Positions 50,179 through 62,340 of a stretch of 64,000 bases of DNA are shown here, piece by piece. The stretch's first letter is position 1. Each line of letters starts with the position of its first letter. A program made the position numbers and the translations under genes. The notes under the pieces were generated by a model that saw nothing but the letters and a program-made list of their open reading frames with translations, did no database searches and was not told the origin of the DNA. The stretch is from Mastigamoeba balamuthi (lineage: Eukaryota; Evosea; Mastigamoebida; Mastigamoebidae): positions 186,267 through 250,266 of the forward strand of contig CACRSC010000110.1 in NCBI GenBank assembly GCA_902651635.1, in the 5' to 3' direction.

Positions 50179-53100
50179 ATGTGGGGCCAGCAGCAGGCAG
50201 CCGGCATCCCGCAGCTGTTCGGCCAGCCCGCCGCGTCCGGCGCCGCGCCCTTTGAACTGCCGCGCGTCATGACCGGCGCCAGCGCCTTCAGCATCCTGAA
50301 CTCGCGTATTGTCCCTCCCCCGCCGCTTGTTTGCCCCCAGATATTTCTAAAATATCTTACACGTCATCCCCTCGACAGACGGCGGGCAGCCCGCAGGCAG
50401 GGCCGCCGCGCCCGCCGCTGCCGGAGCACCCCAGCAGGCGCCCGCCACCGGTCCCGCGCGCGGTGGGGGCGCTCAGCGTGGCGGCCGCGGGCGAGGCCGA
50501 GGAGCCGCTCCGCAGAGGCCCGCGAGCACGCAGGGCCAGTTCCCCGCGCCCGCGAGGGGCCGCGGGGCAGAGGGCGGCCGTGGCGGCAGGCACCCCAGAC
50601 AGCTGGTGAATCCGGGATATTTCTGTGGTGGAATTCCAGCTCACACGTCATCTCGCACGTCACCAGGATGACCCCACGGTGCTCAGGAGGACGATCTTCG
50701 TGTCGGGCATCCCGCGGTCCGGCATGGGCGCCGAGGAGTGGTCGGCCGAACTGAGTGCGCCCCGGGGAGATATGGGACTGTGGGGGATCACAGCCGCTGT
50801 GCCACGTCGTCGCTGAGAGGGAGGGCACGGTTGGTGTGTGCGCAGAGGTGGCGGTGGAGAAGGTCGAGTACAACAACAAGGGCGTCGTGATGCAACTGGA
50901 CAGCGTGGACACGGCGCAGAAGGTCTCGGCGATGGGCGTCAGGGGCCTGCACCCCATCCCCAGCCGCAGGCAGATCCGCACCCTGCAGCCCCCGCAGCAG
51001 CACCAGCAGCCCCACGAAGCGCACCACGCGGCATCTCCTCCGACCCAGGAGCTGCAGGCGCACGCCGCTGCCGAGGAGCACCAGCAGCCCCAGGCCGCAA
51101 CGCAGCAGCAGCACACGCTGGCACCGCAGGCGCCCCAGCAGACTGCGTTTGGGCTGGGCGCGCAGATGCCGCAGGCACCTGCTCCACTCCAGAAGCAGCA
51201 GCAGCAGCAGGCCGCCCAGGCACCGCAGCCCCAGGGCACGTTCGCCTTCGGGATGGCACAGCTGCCGCAGGCGCAGCCGCAGGTGCCCCCAGCCCTGCAG
51301 AAGCAGCCGCAGCAGCCCCAGGGCACGTTTGCGTTCGGGATGAGCGCGCAGCCCCCAGTCCTGCAGAAGCAGCCGCAGCAGCAGCAGCCAGCCCAGGCAC
51401 CGCAGCCCCAGGGCACGTTTGCATTCGGGATGGGCGCGCAGCCCCCTGCCCTGCAGAAGCAGCCGCAGCAGCAGCAGGCCGCCCAGGCACCGCAGCCCCA
51501 GGGCACGTTTGCGTTCGGCGCGCAGGTGCCGCAGGCGCCGCAGCAGTCCCAGGCGCCTGCACCCCTGCAGCAGGCGCCAGCACAGCAGCAGGCTGCCCCG
51601 GCGTTCGGCCTCTTCGTGCCCAAGCAGCCCGCGGGGTTCGGGTCGATCCTGCAGCGCCAGATCGCGCAGCAGCAGCAGGGCGCCGCCACCACGCTGCCAC
51701 AGATCTTCGGGCCGCCGCCCCCGAGCCAGCCGCTCATCTTCGGGCAGCCCCCCGCGGCCGCGGCCCCGGCCGCTGTGCCTGCCCTCCAGGTCACCGCCCC
51801 CGCGCCCAGGCACGACGGGGAGCAGCAGGAGCGGAGGCCCGGGGCGGCGCGGGGCGCGTTTGGGCATGCGGGCGCGTACGGCGTGGAGGAGACGGCGGGG
51901 GAGGCGGCGCCCGGGCCCGGGTCGGCGCCTGCGACTGCCAAGCCGTCGACGCCCCTGGTGGTCGAGAACCTCGAGGAGAGGACGCCAACGCGCCAGAGGT
52001 CGCGGCAGCGGCTGCCGACTCTGAGGGCGCCGCAGCCGCCGAGGCCCGAGTCGCAGCAGCTGGCGGGGAAGAAGTCGACGCTGCGGCTTGGGGACTACTC
52101 CAAGGCCGAGAAGGAGAAGATGTGGGAGGACCGGAGGGACGACAAGAGCAAGCGGATGGCCGAGAAGGCCGACAAGGCCAAGCAGGCACGTGGGGGCTTG
52201 GTTTCCACCGGTGGTCAGGCCGCCGTGGCGCTAATCGCGGGGGGCGTGAAATGTGCGCGGCTCTTACTTGCAGGACGAGACCTCGCACGTGAACCCCGAG
52301 TGCCTCGACATGTGCCCCGAGATGGAGAGGCTCGAGCGAGACATCCGCAACGAGCTCAGCGCCTTTGAGAAGGTGCGCTCCCACTCCCAACGCTCCGGGT
52401 GTGCGTTTTGTTGCTGTTGCTGAGGGCGTGGTGTGCGCGGGGCTGTGGCGTCTGTGCGTGCGCTGGTTAACGCGCGTAGGTTAGAACGCCGTACTCTAAA
52501 CGGCGGCCGAGGGGGCGATCGAGAGGACCGTGCATGCTCGAGCAAATCTCGAGATCGCTCAGAGAGCTCGCATCGTCCCCCCTGGCCGGCCTTTTTGATT
52601 CGCGGCCCCCCACTACGGTGGGCGGGTTCGGCACAGAGACGGCGTCGTCTCTGTCATTGTAACACTGCAGCACACAGCTTCTGTCTGAATAAAAGATCAC
52701 CGTGTAACGTACTTTGTATTCCCCCCGCTGCAGTCGCCTGAAGACCTGGAGTCCGGGAGAGTCGATGGGTTCTGGATGGTCAAGGCCTACAGGAAGAACG
52801 CGCAGCAGGACGCCGTGCTGTTCCTTGAGGACGAGCTGCGCCCGCTGCCTGTGCTCTCGGTGAGGGAGACCCTCCCGTCCCATGCCTGCCTGTACTGTTG
52901 TCTCACGCGCGGCGGGCGGTGTCTGTGGGACCCCGCAGGAAACGCTTGACCACCTTGTGGACAACGTGCTCATGAACAGCAACCCCTCTGACTTCTGGAA
53001 TGTGCGCCTGGGCTGAGACCAATACGGGGTTGGCGCTCGGGAGGGCTGAGACGTGGGACTGGTGGGACTCGCAGGTGTTCAACTTTGTGTGGGACCGAGT

Positions 53101-56100
53101 GAGGTCGATCAGGCAGGACCTGTCGTGCCTCGGCGAGACGAGCCCAGAGGTGGCGCCGATCCTCGAGCGCACCATCCGCTTCCACATCTTCTCTGGCCAC
53201 CGCATCTGCGAGCACCCGCACGCGCACCTCAACATCTCTGACCTCAACGAGGAGCAGCTCTCCAAGGCCATGAACTCTCTCAACGCCATCTGTGCGCCGC
53301 GCTGCCCCCTCGCCCTCTGTTTGTTCCCTTTGGGCTGACGAGCGAGTTGCCGCTCGCCCTTCGCAGACGAGGACGCCAACAAGAACGGCATCGTGTGCCC
53401 CAACCAAGCCGAGTTCATGTGAGGGAGCCCTCCCCGCTGCCGCTGCTGGCTCTCCCCGTCGCTCACTGCCGCCCGGGTGCTGGGCCCCAGGGCGTACATG
53501 ATACTGCACCCCAGGGGCGTCTCGCACATCGGCAACGTGATCTCGGTGCTCCCCGACGAGGTGGCCTTCTCGGAGGAGGTCAGGTTCGCGGGGCAGGTAC
53601 GGACCGCCGTGCAGTTTGGCTACCACGCGACGTTCATGCGCCTGCTGCGCTCGGCGCCCTACACGTACGCGTGCGTCATGCACCGCCTGATCCACGAGTG
53701 CTGGTCGAGGGCCATCCAGCACTTCAAGGCGTCCTCGAGGCGGGTGCGCACTGACTGGGCGCTGCCACCGTGGGGGGAGGGGCTCACTGCTGTCGCCCGC
53801 GCAGAACGAGCTGCGGTACACACCAGGGGAGCTGGCCCGCATCTTCGGCTTCCAGGACGGGGACCACGCGCAGTACTTCCTGAAGCACTGCCGGTGCACG
53901 GTCGACGACAGCGGCATGATCGACCTCGACCAATACGTCTGGGAGAGCGGTGCGGCCCACACCTCCCGATGTCCGCGCTGACAGGCCCCCTTCCCCGTCC
54001 AGACCGCAGAAAGCAGCCGCCACTGCGCATGCTGTCAGCGATCGAGAGGAAGTCGCGCGGCATGACCATCGCTAGGATCATCAACGAGACGAGCAGGATC
54101 GAGCATGGGCTCTGCTCGCCTGCTGCGGTGGTGGAGGAGGCGAGGGAGGAAGAGGAGCCCAGGTCAGAGATGGCCGAGGCCGAGGACTCTGTCCCGGGCA
54201 CCCCCGCCTCGGAGGTCGACGCTGAAGCCGTCGAGGCCTCGCCCGACTCGTCGATGGCGGAGGAGCAGGAGGAGCAGGAGCAGGCGGAGTCAGAGGCCGA
54301 AGACGACCAGTTCGAGGACGCAGCGTCGCCGTCTGTCGAGGCGAAGGAGAAGCCGGCGGCTGCAGTCCCTGCGCTCAAGTTCCCGCAGCTGCCGCCCGCG
54401 AAGCCCGTGTTCACGTCTGCCGCTGCAACCCCGATCTTCGGGCAGCCGTCCGCTGTGTCGAGCCTGCCGCAGATCTTCGGGGCCCCGCCAGCACAGGCAG
54501 CGACCAAGCAGAGCCCCAGGATCACAGCAGCGTCGCCAAAGGAGAAGCCAGCGGCTCTCGATGTGGCCGGCAGCGTGTTCGGCGAGCCCGCGCAGTCGGC
54601 CGCCGGCGCGGCGCAGGCCAAGGCCCCGACACCCAAGCAGACGCAGGCTGCGATCGTTCGTCTCTCTCCCAGAGGCCAGCCCCCAGCGGCCCCGTTCGTG
54701 TTGCAGCAGCAGCAGCAGCCAGAGGCGCAGCAGGCAGAGGAGGAGGCGGGAGACAAGCAGCTCGAGGAAGAGAACGAGGGGCGCGGGGAGGCAGACAGCG
54801 AGATGGAGCACGCGGGGGTCAACACGAGCGACGCCGAGTCGGAAGCAGCAGGTAGCCCCACGCAGGACGAGAACCCCGCCATGATAACAGTGGAGCACAT
54901 AGAACCGGACGAGCCGTCGGAACCCATCGAGGACAAGGAAGCCGAGGCCCGGGAGGAGGCGCTCAGGGTACGCGTGCTCGCACATGTCGGGCAGGGGCGA
55001 TTTGTCGATCGGCAACTCACGCTGTCCTACAGAGGTTCGAGCAGGACCGCGAGGAGATCATCCGCAAGGCCATCGCTCTGCCCGTCAACGAGTGCATCGC
55101 CATCACGCTCAGCGCCAACTTCGACAACGCGATGAGCTCCGAGATGGTGCTGCCCCCCTCCCTGGCAACGACGCCTGTCGCTGACATCGAGGGAACGCGG
55201 GTGCGCAGAGGATGTCGGTGAAGGAGTGGCTGCACTCGCTGCTGACGACGGTGGTGCCCGGGCGGCTGCTGGCGGTGGACAAGGTGCCGTCGCTGGTCAT
55301 CTGGAAGTGCGCCCTGTTCCTCCCGGAGGACCCGGCCCTGTGCCCCGTGGCCCGCGAGGTCAGCTGGCTGCTCTCCAAGCCCCCTGCAAGGCCCACAGGC
55401 GAGACCGCCTTCCGCACGCTCAGGCACGCACGGCATACGCTCTCACAGCCCGGGACTGACCCGCCCGCCGCAGCGTCGACGTGGGCAAGGTCCCCAGCTC
55501 CAGCAAGAAGTTCATCACGTGCTTCTCCCGCAGCACAGAGAGCTCCCCTGTGCGAGCCGAGCTGCTCGCCCGCCCTTTGCCCTGAAACACCGTCCCCCCC
55601 CCCCGCTTCAGGTGTCCGGAGAGGAGTACGAGGAGGAGATGAGGGGCACGCGGGCGCTGATGTACTTCCTGCCGGCGACAGCGGACCCCGACGCCGCCTG
55701 GTGGAGCGGGCAGCGCGACGCCCTGCGCTCGTTCTGCGCCGGCGCGTCGGCAGACGTCCCGCTGCTCGTCGTCAACGCCGCGGGCTTCCTCGCCTCCACC
55801 GTCTCTGCGCGGCTGCTCGCGCGGGCGGGCGCGGACGACGACGACGACGGCCTGCCCGAGGCCCGCGAGGTGCTCACGGTGGCCCCGGGCTGCGCGCTCG
55901 AGCAGCTGGCCAGCGCCCTGTACGCGGGCTGCGTGTGGCTCAGCTCCAACGCGCCCCCGCAGCCCAACGTCTGCACCGCCAGCCTCAAGCGTACGCGGGA
56001 GGGAGGGGGGAGGGGGGAGGAGGAGGAGGCAGCAGCCAGCGCGTGCTCTAACGTCGCTTGCGGCTGCAGGGCTGATCGAGACGAGGGCGTCGTACTACGC

Positions 56101-56992
56101 GCTGTACGCGACGCCCGCCGAGAGCGACGAGGACGTCGACGCAGACGCGAAGCTGCGCTGCTACGTGGGCGCGTACAACACGGTCGTCAGGCTGCTGGCC
56201 GACGAGGTCTCGTCGCCGGCGACGCGCGCGCTGCGCTGGCCCCCGCGCCAGTGCGCCCAGCTGCGCCTGGCGGCCCACGTGCCCGACGCCGAGTCGGCGG
56301 CCGTCCGCGAGTCGGACCTGCTCAGCGCGTCGTGGAACTCGCCCGACCGCCTGGGCTACACGTCCTCGCTCGTCCTGGGCGCGCGCCTGCCGCTGTTCCC
56401 CGGCGCGCTGGTCGCCAGCCCGGCGACGGGCGGGGCCGCCTGCGTGGAGACGGCGCCCGGCGTGCGCATCGCGCTGAGCGAGGCGCTGCTGCGGTTCTTC
56501 GAGGACAGCGGGGCCTCGCCCGCGGAGGCGGCCGCTGCTGCGCGGGACGTGTGCGCCGTGCCGGCGTGCGCGCTGCCGAGGGCCGTCGTCGTGCAGGCGG
56601 CGGGGTTCCGGGCCGCGGGCGTCGCCGAGCACGAGGCGAGGTTCGCGGAGCTGCCGGCGTCGCACTACGACGCGGCCCGCAGGGAGGCGGTCGTGCCGGC
56701 GGCCATCCCGGGGCTCGAGGAGGCGCTCAGGGGCCCGCACAGCCCACCACCCGCCAAGCGCTGCAAGGTGGTCGCCGCAGACGCGACCGAAAGCGACGCG
56801 GACGCGATGCAGGACGCGGGGGAGGGGGAGGAGGAGGAGGCAATTGATGGCGAGGGGGAGATGGAGGGGCCCGTGAGGGTGGACAGGATGGACAAGACGT
56901 CGAGGCTGGTGGCCACGAGCCTGCTCATGCTCATCGAGCGCATGCGGCGCGAGAGGGACGAGTTCAGAGAGAGGGTCCTCAAGAGACGCTGA
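50179..56992 (+). CDS. GANP/MCM3AP-like Sac3-domain mRNA export protein
   Basis: Large multi-exon gene (about 1,900 residues). GANP/Sac3 scaffolds the TREX-2 complex at nuclear pores for mRNA export. The N-terminus (50179-50600) is FG/RGG-rich. An RRM-like segment follows (RRTIFVSGIP, VEKVEYNNKGVVMQLDS). A long Gln/Pro region has GTFAFGM-type FG repeats (51120-51760). The Sac3/GANP domain is about 52080-53960 (TSHVNPECLDMCPEMERLER, NFVWDRVRSIRQDLSC, RFHIFSGHRICE, YTYACVMHRLIHECWSRAI, ELARIFGFQDGDHAQYFLKH). Two more FG-like motifs are near 54430-54480 (PIFGQP, PQIFGAP). The C-terminal region (55210-56992) resembles the MCM3AP extension (SLVIWKCALFLPEDP, ALMYFLPATADPDAAWW). This RRM-FG-Sac3-C-terminal order is the animal GANP order. 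Introns of 45-80 nt are frequent. Confidence 0.85.
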
Positions 56993-57253
56993 GGCCCGGT
57001 CTTACGCTTCTCCCCCCTCACAGTCTCGCCATCGAGCTTTAATTCAATTCCGCCTTTCCCCGTCCGAGAAATATCTTGCGGCGGCGTGGGACGTGGCAAG
57101 GAAATTCCCTGCGGTTTGATGGAAAAGGCCTGTTGCGTGGGTGACGATGAGATTTTCGTGGTGCTTTCTGTTGTTTTTTCATTTTCGCCAAGGGCTGTTG
57201 TGTTCGAACGATTGTTGCCGAGGCAACCAACCTCCACCACCACCCTCACAAGA

Positions 57254-57728
57254 ATGTCGTCGTGCTGCCAGCAGGCCCCCGCCACGGGCTCGCACGTGAT
57301 CATCGGGGTCCACGTGCCCCACCGCGCCGAGCACGCCCTCCAGGTCCAGGGCGTCCTCACCAAGGTGCGGGGTCCCCCATTGGTTGGCTGGCCCATGCCA
57401 AAAACAGAACACCCCTTTGAGACAACAAACCAACATACGTACACGCTTCCCCCCCTTCGCGTGGCGGCGGCGCAGTACGGCAAGTGCATCAAGACGCGCC
57501 TGGGCCTGCACGACCCCGAGCACGACAGCGGCGTGATCCTGCTCGAGATGCTCGTGCGTCGCCCCAGCAACGGGTTTGCTGGCAATCGGGAATCTAATTT
57601 TCGATTGTTGCGATGCGTGCGCGCGTGTCCGTGTGCCGCTCGCGCAGCCCTGCCAGTGCTACGGCGAGTTCGAGACGCAGCTGAGCGCCGCTGGGGCCAC
57701 CATCCAGAGGATGACGTTCGCCCACTGA
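57254..57728 (+). CDS. TM1266-like small ACT/NikR-fold protein (hydrogenase-associated family)
   Basis: Three exons, 57254-57364, 57476-57553 and 57648-57728, joining in phase for 89 residues. The sequence reads VIIGVHVPHRAEHALQVQGV, LTKYGKCIKTRLGLHDPE, SGVILLEMLPCQCYGEFETQ, LSAAGATIQRMTF. This is the pattern of the TM1266 family (ferredoxin-like fold, first described as a putative iron-only hydrogenase system regulator): a beta strand, a helix ending in YG, the G-x-R-x-G-[IL] strand, and a C-terminal strand after ALSGKLG-like sequence. In bacteria it neighbours [FeFe]-hydrogenase maturation genes. The function of a eukaryotic version is unknown. The upstream sequence has GAGAAATATCTTGCGG (57067). 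Confidence 0.7.
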
Positions 57729-57902
57729 GCCGGTCCCGAGTCCTCCCTTGTCCCCACCCGCATCCCGCTACGCTGCTTCTCTCTCGATTCCCCCCGCACG
57801 CCCACAGTAGTGCTGTGTGACACGCAAGAACAGCAAAAGCAACTGCAAATGTGATCCAACAACACGTGGTCATTCGAGTCAATTCCGCGCCCGCACGCCA
57901 CG

Positions 57903-59469
57903 TCAGCGGAGCGGGAGGAAGAGGGAGTAGGGGGGCCAGTAGAGCTGGTCGAGGACGTCTGTCCAGAGCACGCGCGTGAGGTCGAGGGCCAGCGCCTCCT
58001 CGAAGCCAAAGGCGAACCGCTGGCCCAGCAGCCGCACGACGCCCGCGTGGCCCTTCTCGCACGCCGTCTGCAGCACCTCGCGCGCGGGCACCGCCGCCTT
58101 GGGCAGCGCGAACGGCTCCTCGCCCAGCATCTCCACAACTGCGAATTGAGAAATTGAATCTGAATCTGAATTGGATTGGTTTGATTTGGATTTGGTTTGA
58201 AATAAGATTGGGAATTTGGATCTGTACTTTGGGTCATGCCGGTCGTGCACGCGCCCAGGAGGGCAGCGCAGCCGTTCTGGGCGGCGTCCGAGGCGTCGAG
58301 GCAGAAGGGCGGCTGGCCGAGGAGGCGGACGACGTCGGCGTGGCCCCACGTGCAGGCGGTGCGCAGCGCCTCGGAGCCACGCGAGCGCGCGTCGGCGGTG
58401 GCGAGCGAGTACGGGGGCTCCGACAGCACGCGGACGACGGCCGTGTGCCCCAGGAGGCACGCCGAGCGCAGGCAGTCGCAGTCGCTGGCCCTGGCGTCGT
58501 CCCCGCAGAGGCCGAACGGCGGCTGTGAATGTCCCCGCGAATCAGTTGGTTTCAATTTGATTTCCGTTTTATTTTGAATTGCGGAATTGGGAGGACTTGT
58601 TTCTTTGCCGTTACCTTGGAGAGCTCGCGGACAATGGCAGCGTGGCCCCAGTGGCAGGCGAGCCAGAGCGCGCCCTTGTCCGCGCCGTGCGCCGCCAGGG
58701 TGGCCTCGAGCCGCGACATGGGGCTCTGCGCGTTCTTCTGCCGCTGCGTCCTGCGCGCGTCGCTGGCGAAGAGGAAGTACGGCTGCGCGGCCAGCAGCCG
58801 CACGACGCCCGCGTGGCCCCACAGGCACGCCGACAGCAGCGGCCTGAACGTGTCCGCGGGGTCCGCGCAGCCCGCGGCGAGGGGCTCCGGGGACCCCGAG
58901 ACGCACGCGAGCAGCGCGGGCTCGGCCAGCGCCCTCGACATCTCGTAGGGCGGCGCGCGCAGCAGGCGGACGACCTCGACGAGCGGCACGGCGCAGGAGA
59001 CGAGCAGGCGGCGGCAGGGGGGTATCGCGTCGCCCTCGAGGTAGAACCCCGAGACCAGCGAGAGGTGCAGGAACACGTAGTTGCACATGAGCTGCGCGAG
59101 GGCCGCGCCGCGCGCCGCGCTGTACTCCCTGCACCCCCAGAGCGCGGTCCTGACGACCTCGGCCTCGAACGCGCAGAGCGAGCGCGGGAGCGACCTGTGC
59201 AGCGTCGTCGCGACGTGCAGCGCCGAGTACGCGTCGCCCAGCGCGAAGCAGCGCACGAGCCAGTCGCAGAGGGCCGGGAGGACCTCGAGCCTACGCTCCA
59301 GGGCCCTCCGCAGGCACGGCGACATGAGCGCGGCGGGGAACGCGGCCCCGAGGCCCACGAGCTCGCGGGCGCTGCGCACGGCGGGGACCACGAAGCTCCT
59401 GAGCAGCCACGCCGTGCGCAGCTCGCCCAGCGACGACGCCCTCCTCTCGTCCCTCTTGAGCTTCTTCAT
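57903..59469 (-). CDS. Ankyrin-repeat protein
   Basis: Minus-strand gene with three exons. The start at 59469 reads MKKLKRDERRASSLGELR. Exon 1 (to about 58610) is a helical region followed by degenerate ankyrin units (LLSACLWGHAGVVRLLAAQP, LWLACHWGHAAIVRELSK). Exon 2 (about 58525-58240) has LRSACLLGHTAVVRVLSEPP and LRTACTWGHADVVRLLGQPP. Exon 3 (about 58140-57903) has LQTACEKGHAGVVRLLGQ and ends SLFLPLR. The two introns are AT-rich with ATTTGGATTTGGTTTG-like runs, unlike the exons. It is probably a protein-interaction adaptor; partners unknown. Confidence 0.78.
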
Positions 59470-59858
59470 AGCGGGGGCGCAAGCGGGCAAATCAATCAAA
59501 CCCGGCACAAGCGTTTGAATTTCGGTGACGAATCCGGTAGGCGCGAATACCAAATACCAATACCAATACTGCTACGGAGGGCGAGAGAGGAGAGGGGGAG
59601 AGGGGAGGAGGGACCGCATGGGGGGGGCGTGATGAGCGCGTAGGCAATGTGGGGCTTTTGATTTTGCAAAGGCTGTTGCGAAACAAAAAGGGGGGAGGGA
59701 TGAAAGAAAGAAATGGTGGAGAAGCCGTCAGGGTGTGGGGAGGTTGTTGCGATGTGGGGGGATGGGTGTGGTGGAGTAGTTCTTTCCTCTCTCGGGGGGT
59801 GTGGGTGGGCGAGGGAAAGCAGAGCCCGGCAACTCTACGAGCGCCCGCGGAGCCCTCT
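59470..59858. other. Spacer between ankyrin and zinc-finger genes
   Basis: About 390 nt, purine-rich on the plus strand (GAGAGAGGAGAGGGGGAGAG near 59581). Part may be the 3' UTR of the zinc-finger gene and the promoter of the ankyrin gene. No ORF is convincing. Confidence 0.4.
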
Positions 59859-60587
59859 TTACCTCTCCCAGGCCGAAGGCGGGGGGACCTGTGCTCCCGC
59901 CTGCGCCTGTACCTGCGCCTGAGCCTGAGCAGACGGCGACGACAGAGAGCCCATCATCGGCATGTGCTGCTGCTGCTGAGACTGCTGCTGCTGTTGCTGC
60001 TGCTGCGACTGCTGCGACTGAATCCGCGGCAGGGTCGGGAACAGGTGCGAGGGCAGCGGCAGCAGCTGCGACTGGTGCGTCGTCATCGACATACTTCGTC
60101 TTTGCTTGCTGCCCTCGTACTGCTGCTGCGCCTGCTGCTGCTGCTGCTGCTGCTGCGACTGCTGCTGCTGGTCGAACGAGAAGACAAAGGGACCCGACGG
60201 GGGCGCCTGGGCGAGGCTGTTGCCGTAGTGCCGCGGCGAGCCCAGCGACTGGCCGGGCGGCGTGCCGAAGAAGCCCGCCGTGAGCGTCGGCGTGTGCGTG
60301 GGCATCGGCGACTGCTGCATCGGCGACGTCGGGTTCGCCGACGACGGCGGCACGATGCTCAGCGGCGGCGGCGACGTCGGCGGGCGCGTCGTCATGCCCG
60401 ACGGCGGCGACATCGCAAACTGCGGCGTCGGCGTGCGCGTCGGCACCGCGTACGCCAGCATCGGCACCGCCGACCCCACCGGCGGCGGCGGCAGCGGCGG
60501 CGCCGCCCCCGACACGCCCAGCGGCGACATCGACTGGTCGCCCGCCGACGCCGCCGCCAGCGACCCGATCGGGAAAACCCCCTGCTG

Positions 60588-60619
<32 letters not shown>

Positions 60620-60842
60620 GCGACGATGACGTGTTGCCGCGCCGCGACGCCGACGCGGACAGGTGCGTCGACAGCGCGCGCGGCGGCGTCGAGGCGACCG
60701 AGACGTGGTACGGGGCGATCGACAGCGGCGTGTGAGGCGACGGCGAGCGCTGCAGCGGGGCGCTGACCATTCTCTGCGGCGCCATGACGGGCATCGCAGC
60801 GAAGAGCCCCGAGGGGTTGACGCTCATCCCCACGTTGATCCC

Positions 60843-60875
<33 letters not shown>

Positions 60876-62340
60876 TCCCATGCCCATGCCCATCCCCATG
60901 CCCTGCGCGGACATGCGCGGCGGCTGCGGCAGGAACGCCGGGGCGCTCGTCGACGCGACGCTGGGGGGCGTCGGCGAGCGGATCGTGTAGGCGAGGGCCG
61001 CGGGCGGCGTCATGCCCCGCGGGGGGCCCTGCTGGCAGAAGAGCCCGAACGGCGAGCTGCCCGGCGAGACATCGGGCGCGTCGACCGCCGGCGACTGCGG
61101 CGGCGTGATGTACGTCGACAGCCTGGGGTTCGCCAGGTACAGCAGCGTGGGCTCCACCACGTCCCCCTGCCTCTCGTGCTGCGCGCGACGCCCCCCCGCA
61201 CAGTTTAGAATTGGGTTTCGAATTGAATTTCAATTGGGGGGAAATGGGGAATCTCGCCCGCCCTTCCCCCCCGCTCCCTTTGGGCGCGCGGCGTGCCTTG
61301 AGGATGTGGCGGCTGAAGTTAGCAGCCATGCGGAGCTGGCAGCCGCGGAAGAAGCAGACCCAGTTGCCGCGCTTGTCCTGGCGGAAGAGCTTGAGGCCGT
61401 ACTTGATCATCTGGCCCCGCAGCTGCGTGCCGCGCCGCACGGGCTCGCGCGGGACCGTGTACTGCTCGCCGTCCACGACGATGACATCCTGCATTTGGGG
61501 GCACCCCAGGGGGCAGCCAGTCAGCAAACAGGCACAGGGGTCATCGGAAGGCAGGAAGGAAGGGGGCCGCGTGGCCACATCAACAAGCGAGTAAAAGAGG
61601 AAGCGGGCGCGAATTATGTCAGTTTTCCCGCAATTTCGCCTGCTATGTTGGGCAGGGCGCACCCTGTCCTGCGGCATGACCGACTCGAGCAGGTTGGCAG
61701 ACGACGGCGGCTCGTGGTCGTCGGCGATGTGGATGCCCAGCGCCACTTTCGTGGGGAACAACCTGAGAAATTTCCGAGTAAGACTGCAGCCGCCTGGAAA
61801 TTCCGCCGCGCGCGCGCCCGGTGGGGGGTGTTGTGCGCGCGCGCTGGTGGGCGTTGCTCCGCACCTCTTGCAGCTGTCGTACGGGCACGGAAAACCCTGG
61901 GCCGACTGCCCCGTGGGCGAGACGTCCATCTCCTCGTCTGCACCGGCGAGCAATGCATATTAGGCTCGCAATTTAAGCCCCCCATCGGCCCCTTCAGGCC
62001 GCGAGAGAGAGGGGAGTGTTTAAATTATTCCAAGTGAATTGAATTCAATTAGTCCGACTTGAAAAGTGCACGGCGCGGCGGCGACGGCGGCGGCGGGATT
62101 ACCATTGTGGTACGCATCGGTGGGCGGCACGCTGGACGCCTCGGCCATGGCGCAGAGGGCGGCGGCCGCCGCGTTGGCCCTGCCGGGGCTCGCGGGCGCC
62201 GCGCCCGCGTTGTGCTGCACTGGCGCCGCCATTTCTCCGGCGGGCTCGCAGCCCAGCGCGTAGACAACGTCGCCTCTCCGCGCCTCGTTCCGCGCGAACT
62301 CGACGGCAGGGCTGTGGTGCTGCGGCCTCGGCGCGTACAT
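59859..62340 (-). CDS. C2H2 zinc-finger protein with long Q-rich C-terminus
   Basis: Probable nuclear regulator. Exon 1 (62340 to about 62105) starts MYAPRPQHHSPAVEFARN. Exon 2 (about 61938-61863) reads DEEMDVSPTGQSAQGFPCPY. It joins across an intron to complete a clean C2H2 finger: CPYDSCKRLFPTKVALGIHI then ADDH (CX4C, 12 residues, HX4H). A later exon (61495 to about 61300) has IVVDGEQYTVP, RRGTQLRGQMIKYGLKLFRQ and a second finger-like CFFRGCQLRMAANFSRH. The last exon (about 61172-59859) is low complexity: (Met-Gly) run, Ser/Thr/Pro-rich segments with MSPP, and many poly-Q tracts, ending PPPSAWER. The Q-rich tail suggests an activation domain or condensate-forming region. The introns are AT-rich (about 61200-61240 and 61940-62100). 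Confidence 0.75.
60838..60904 (-). repeat. Hexamer microsatellite coding (Met-Gly)n
   Basis: Imperfect tandem repeat CCCATG (minus strand ATGGGC/ATGGGG) of about 11 units inside the zinc-finger gene, translated as alternating Met-Gly with two Ile substitutions. Length is likely to vary between strains. Confidence 0.85.
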
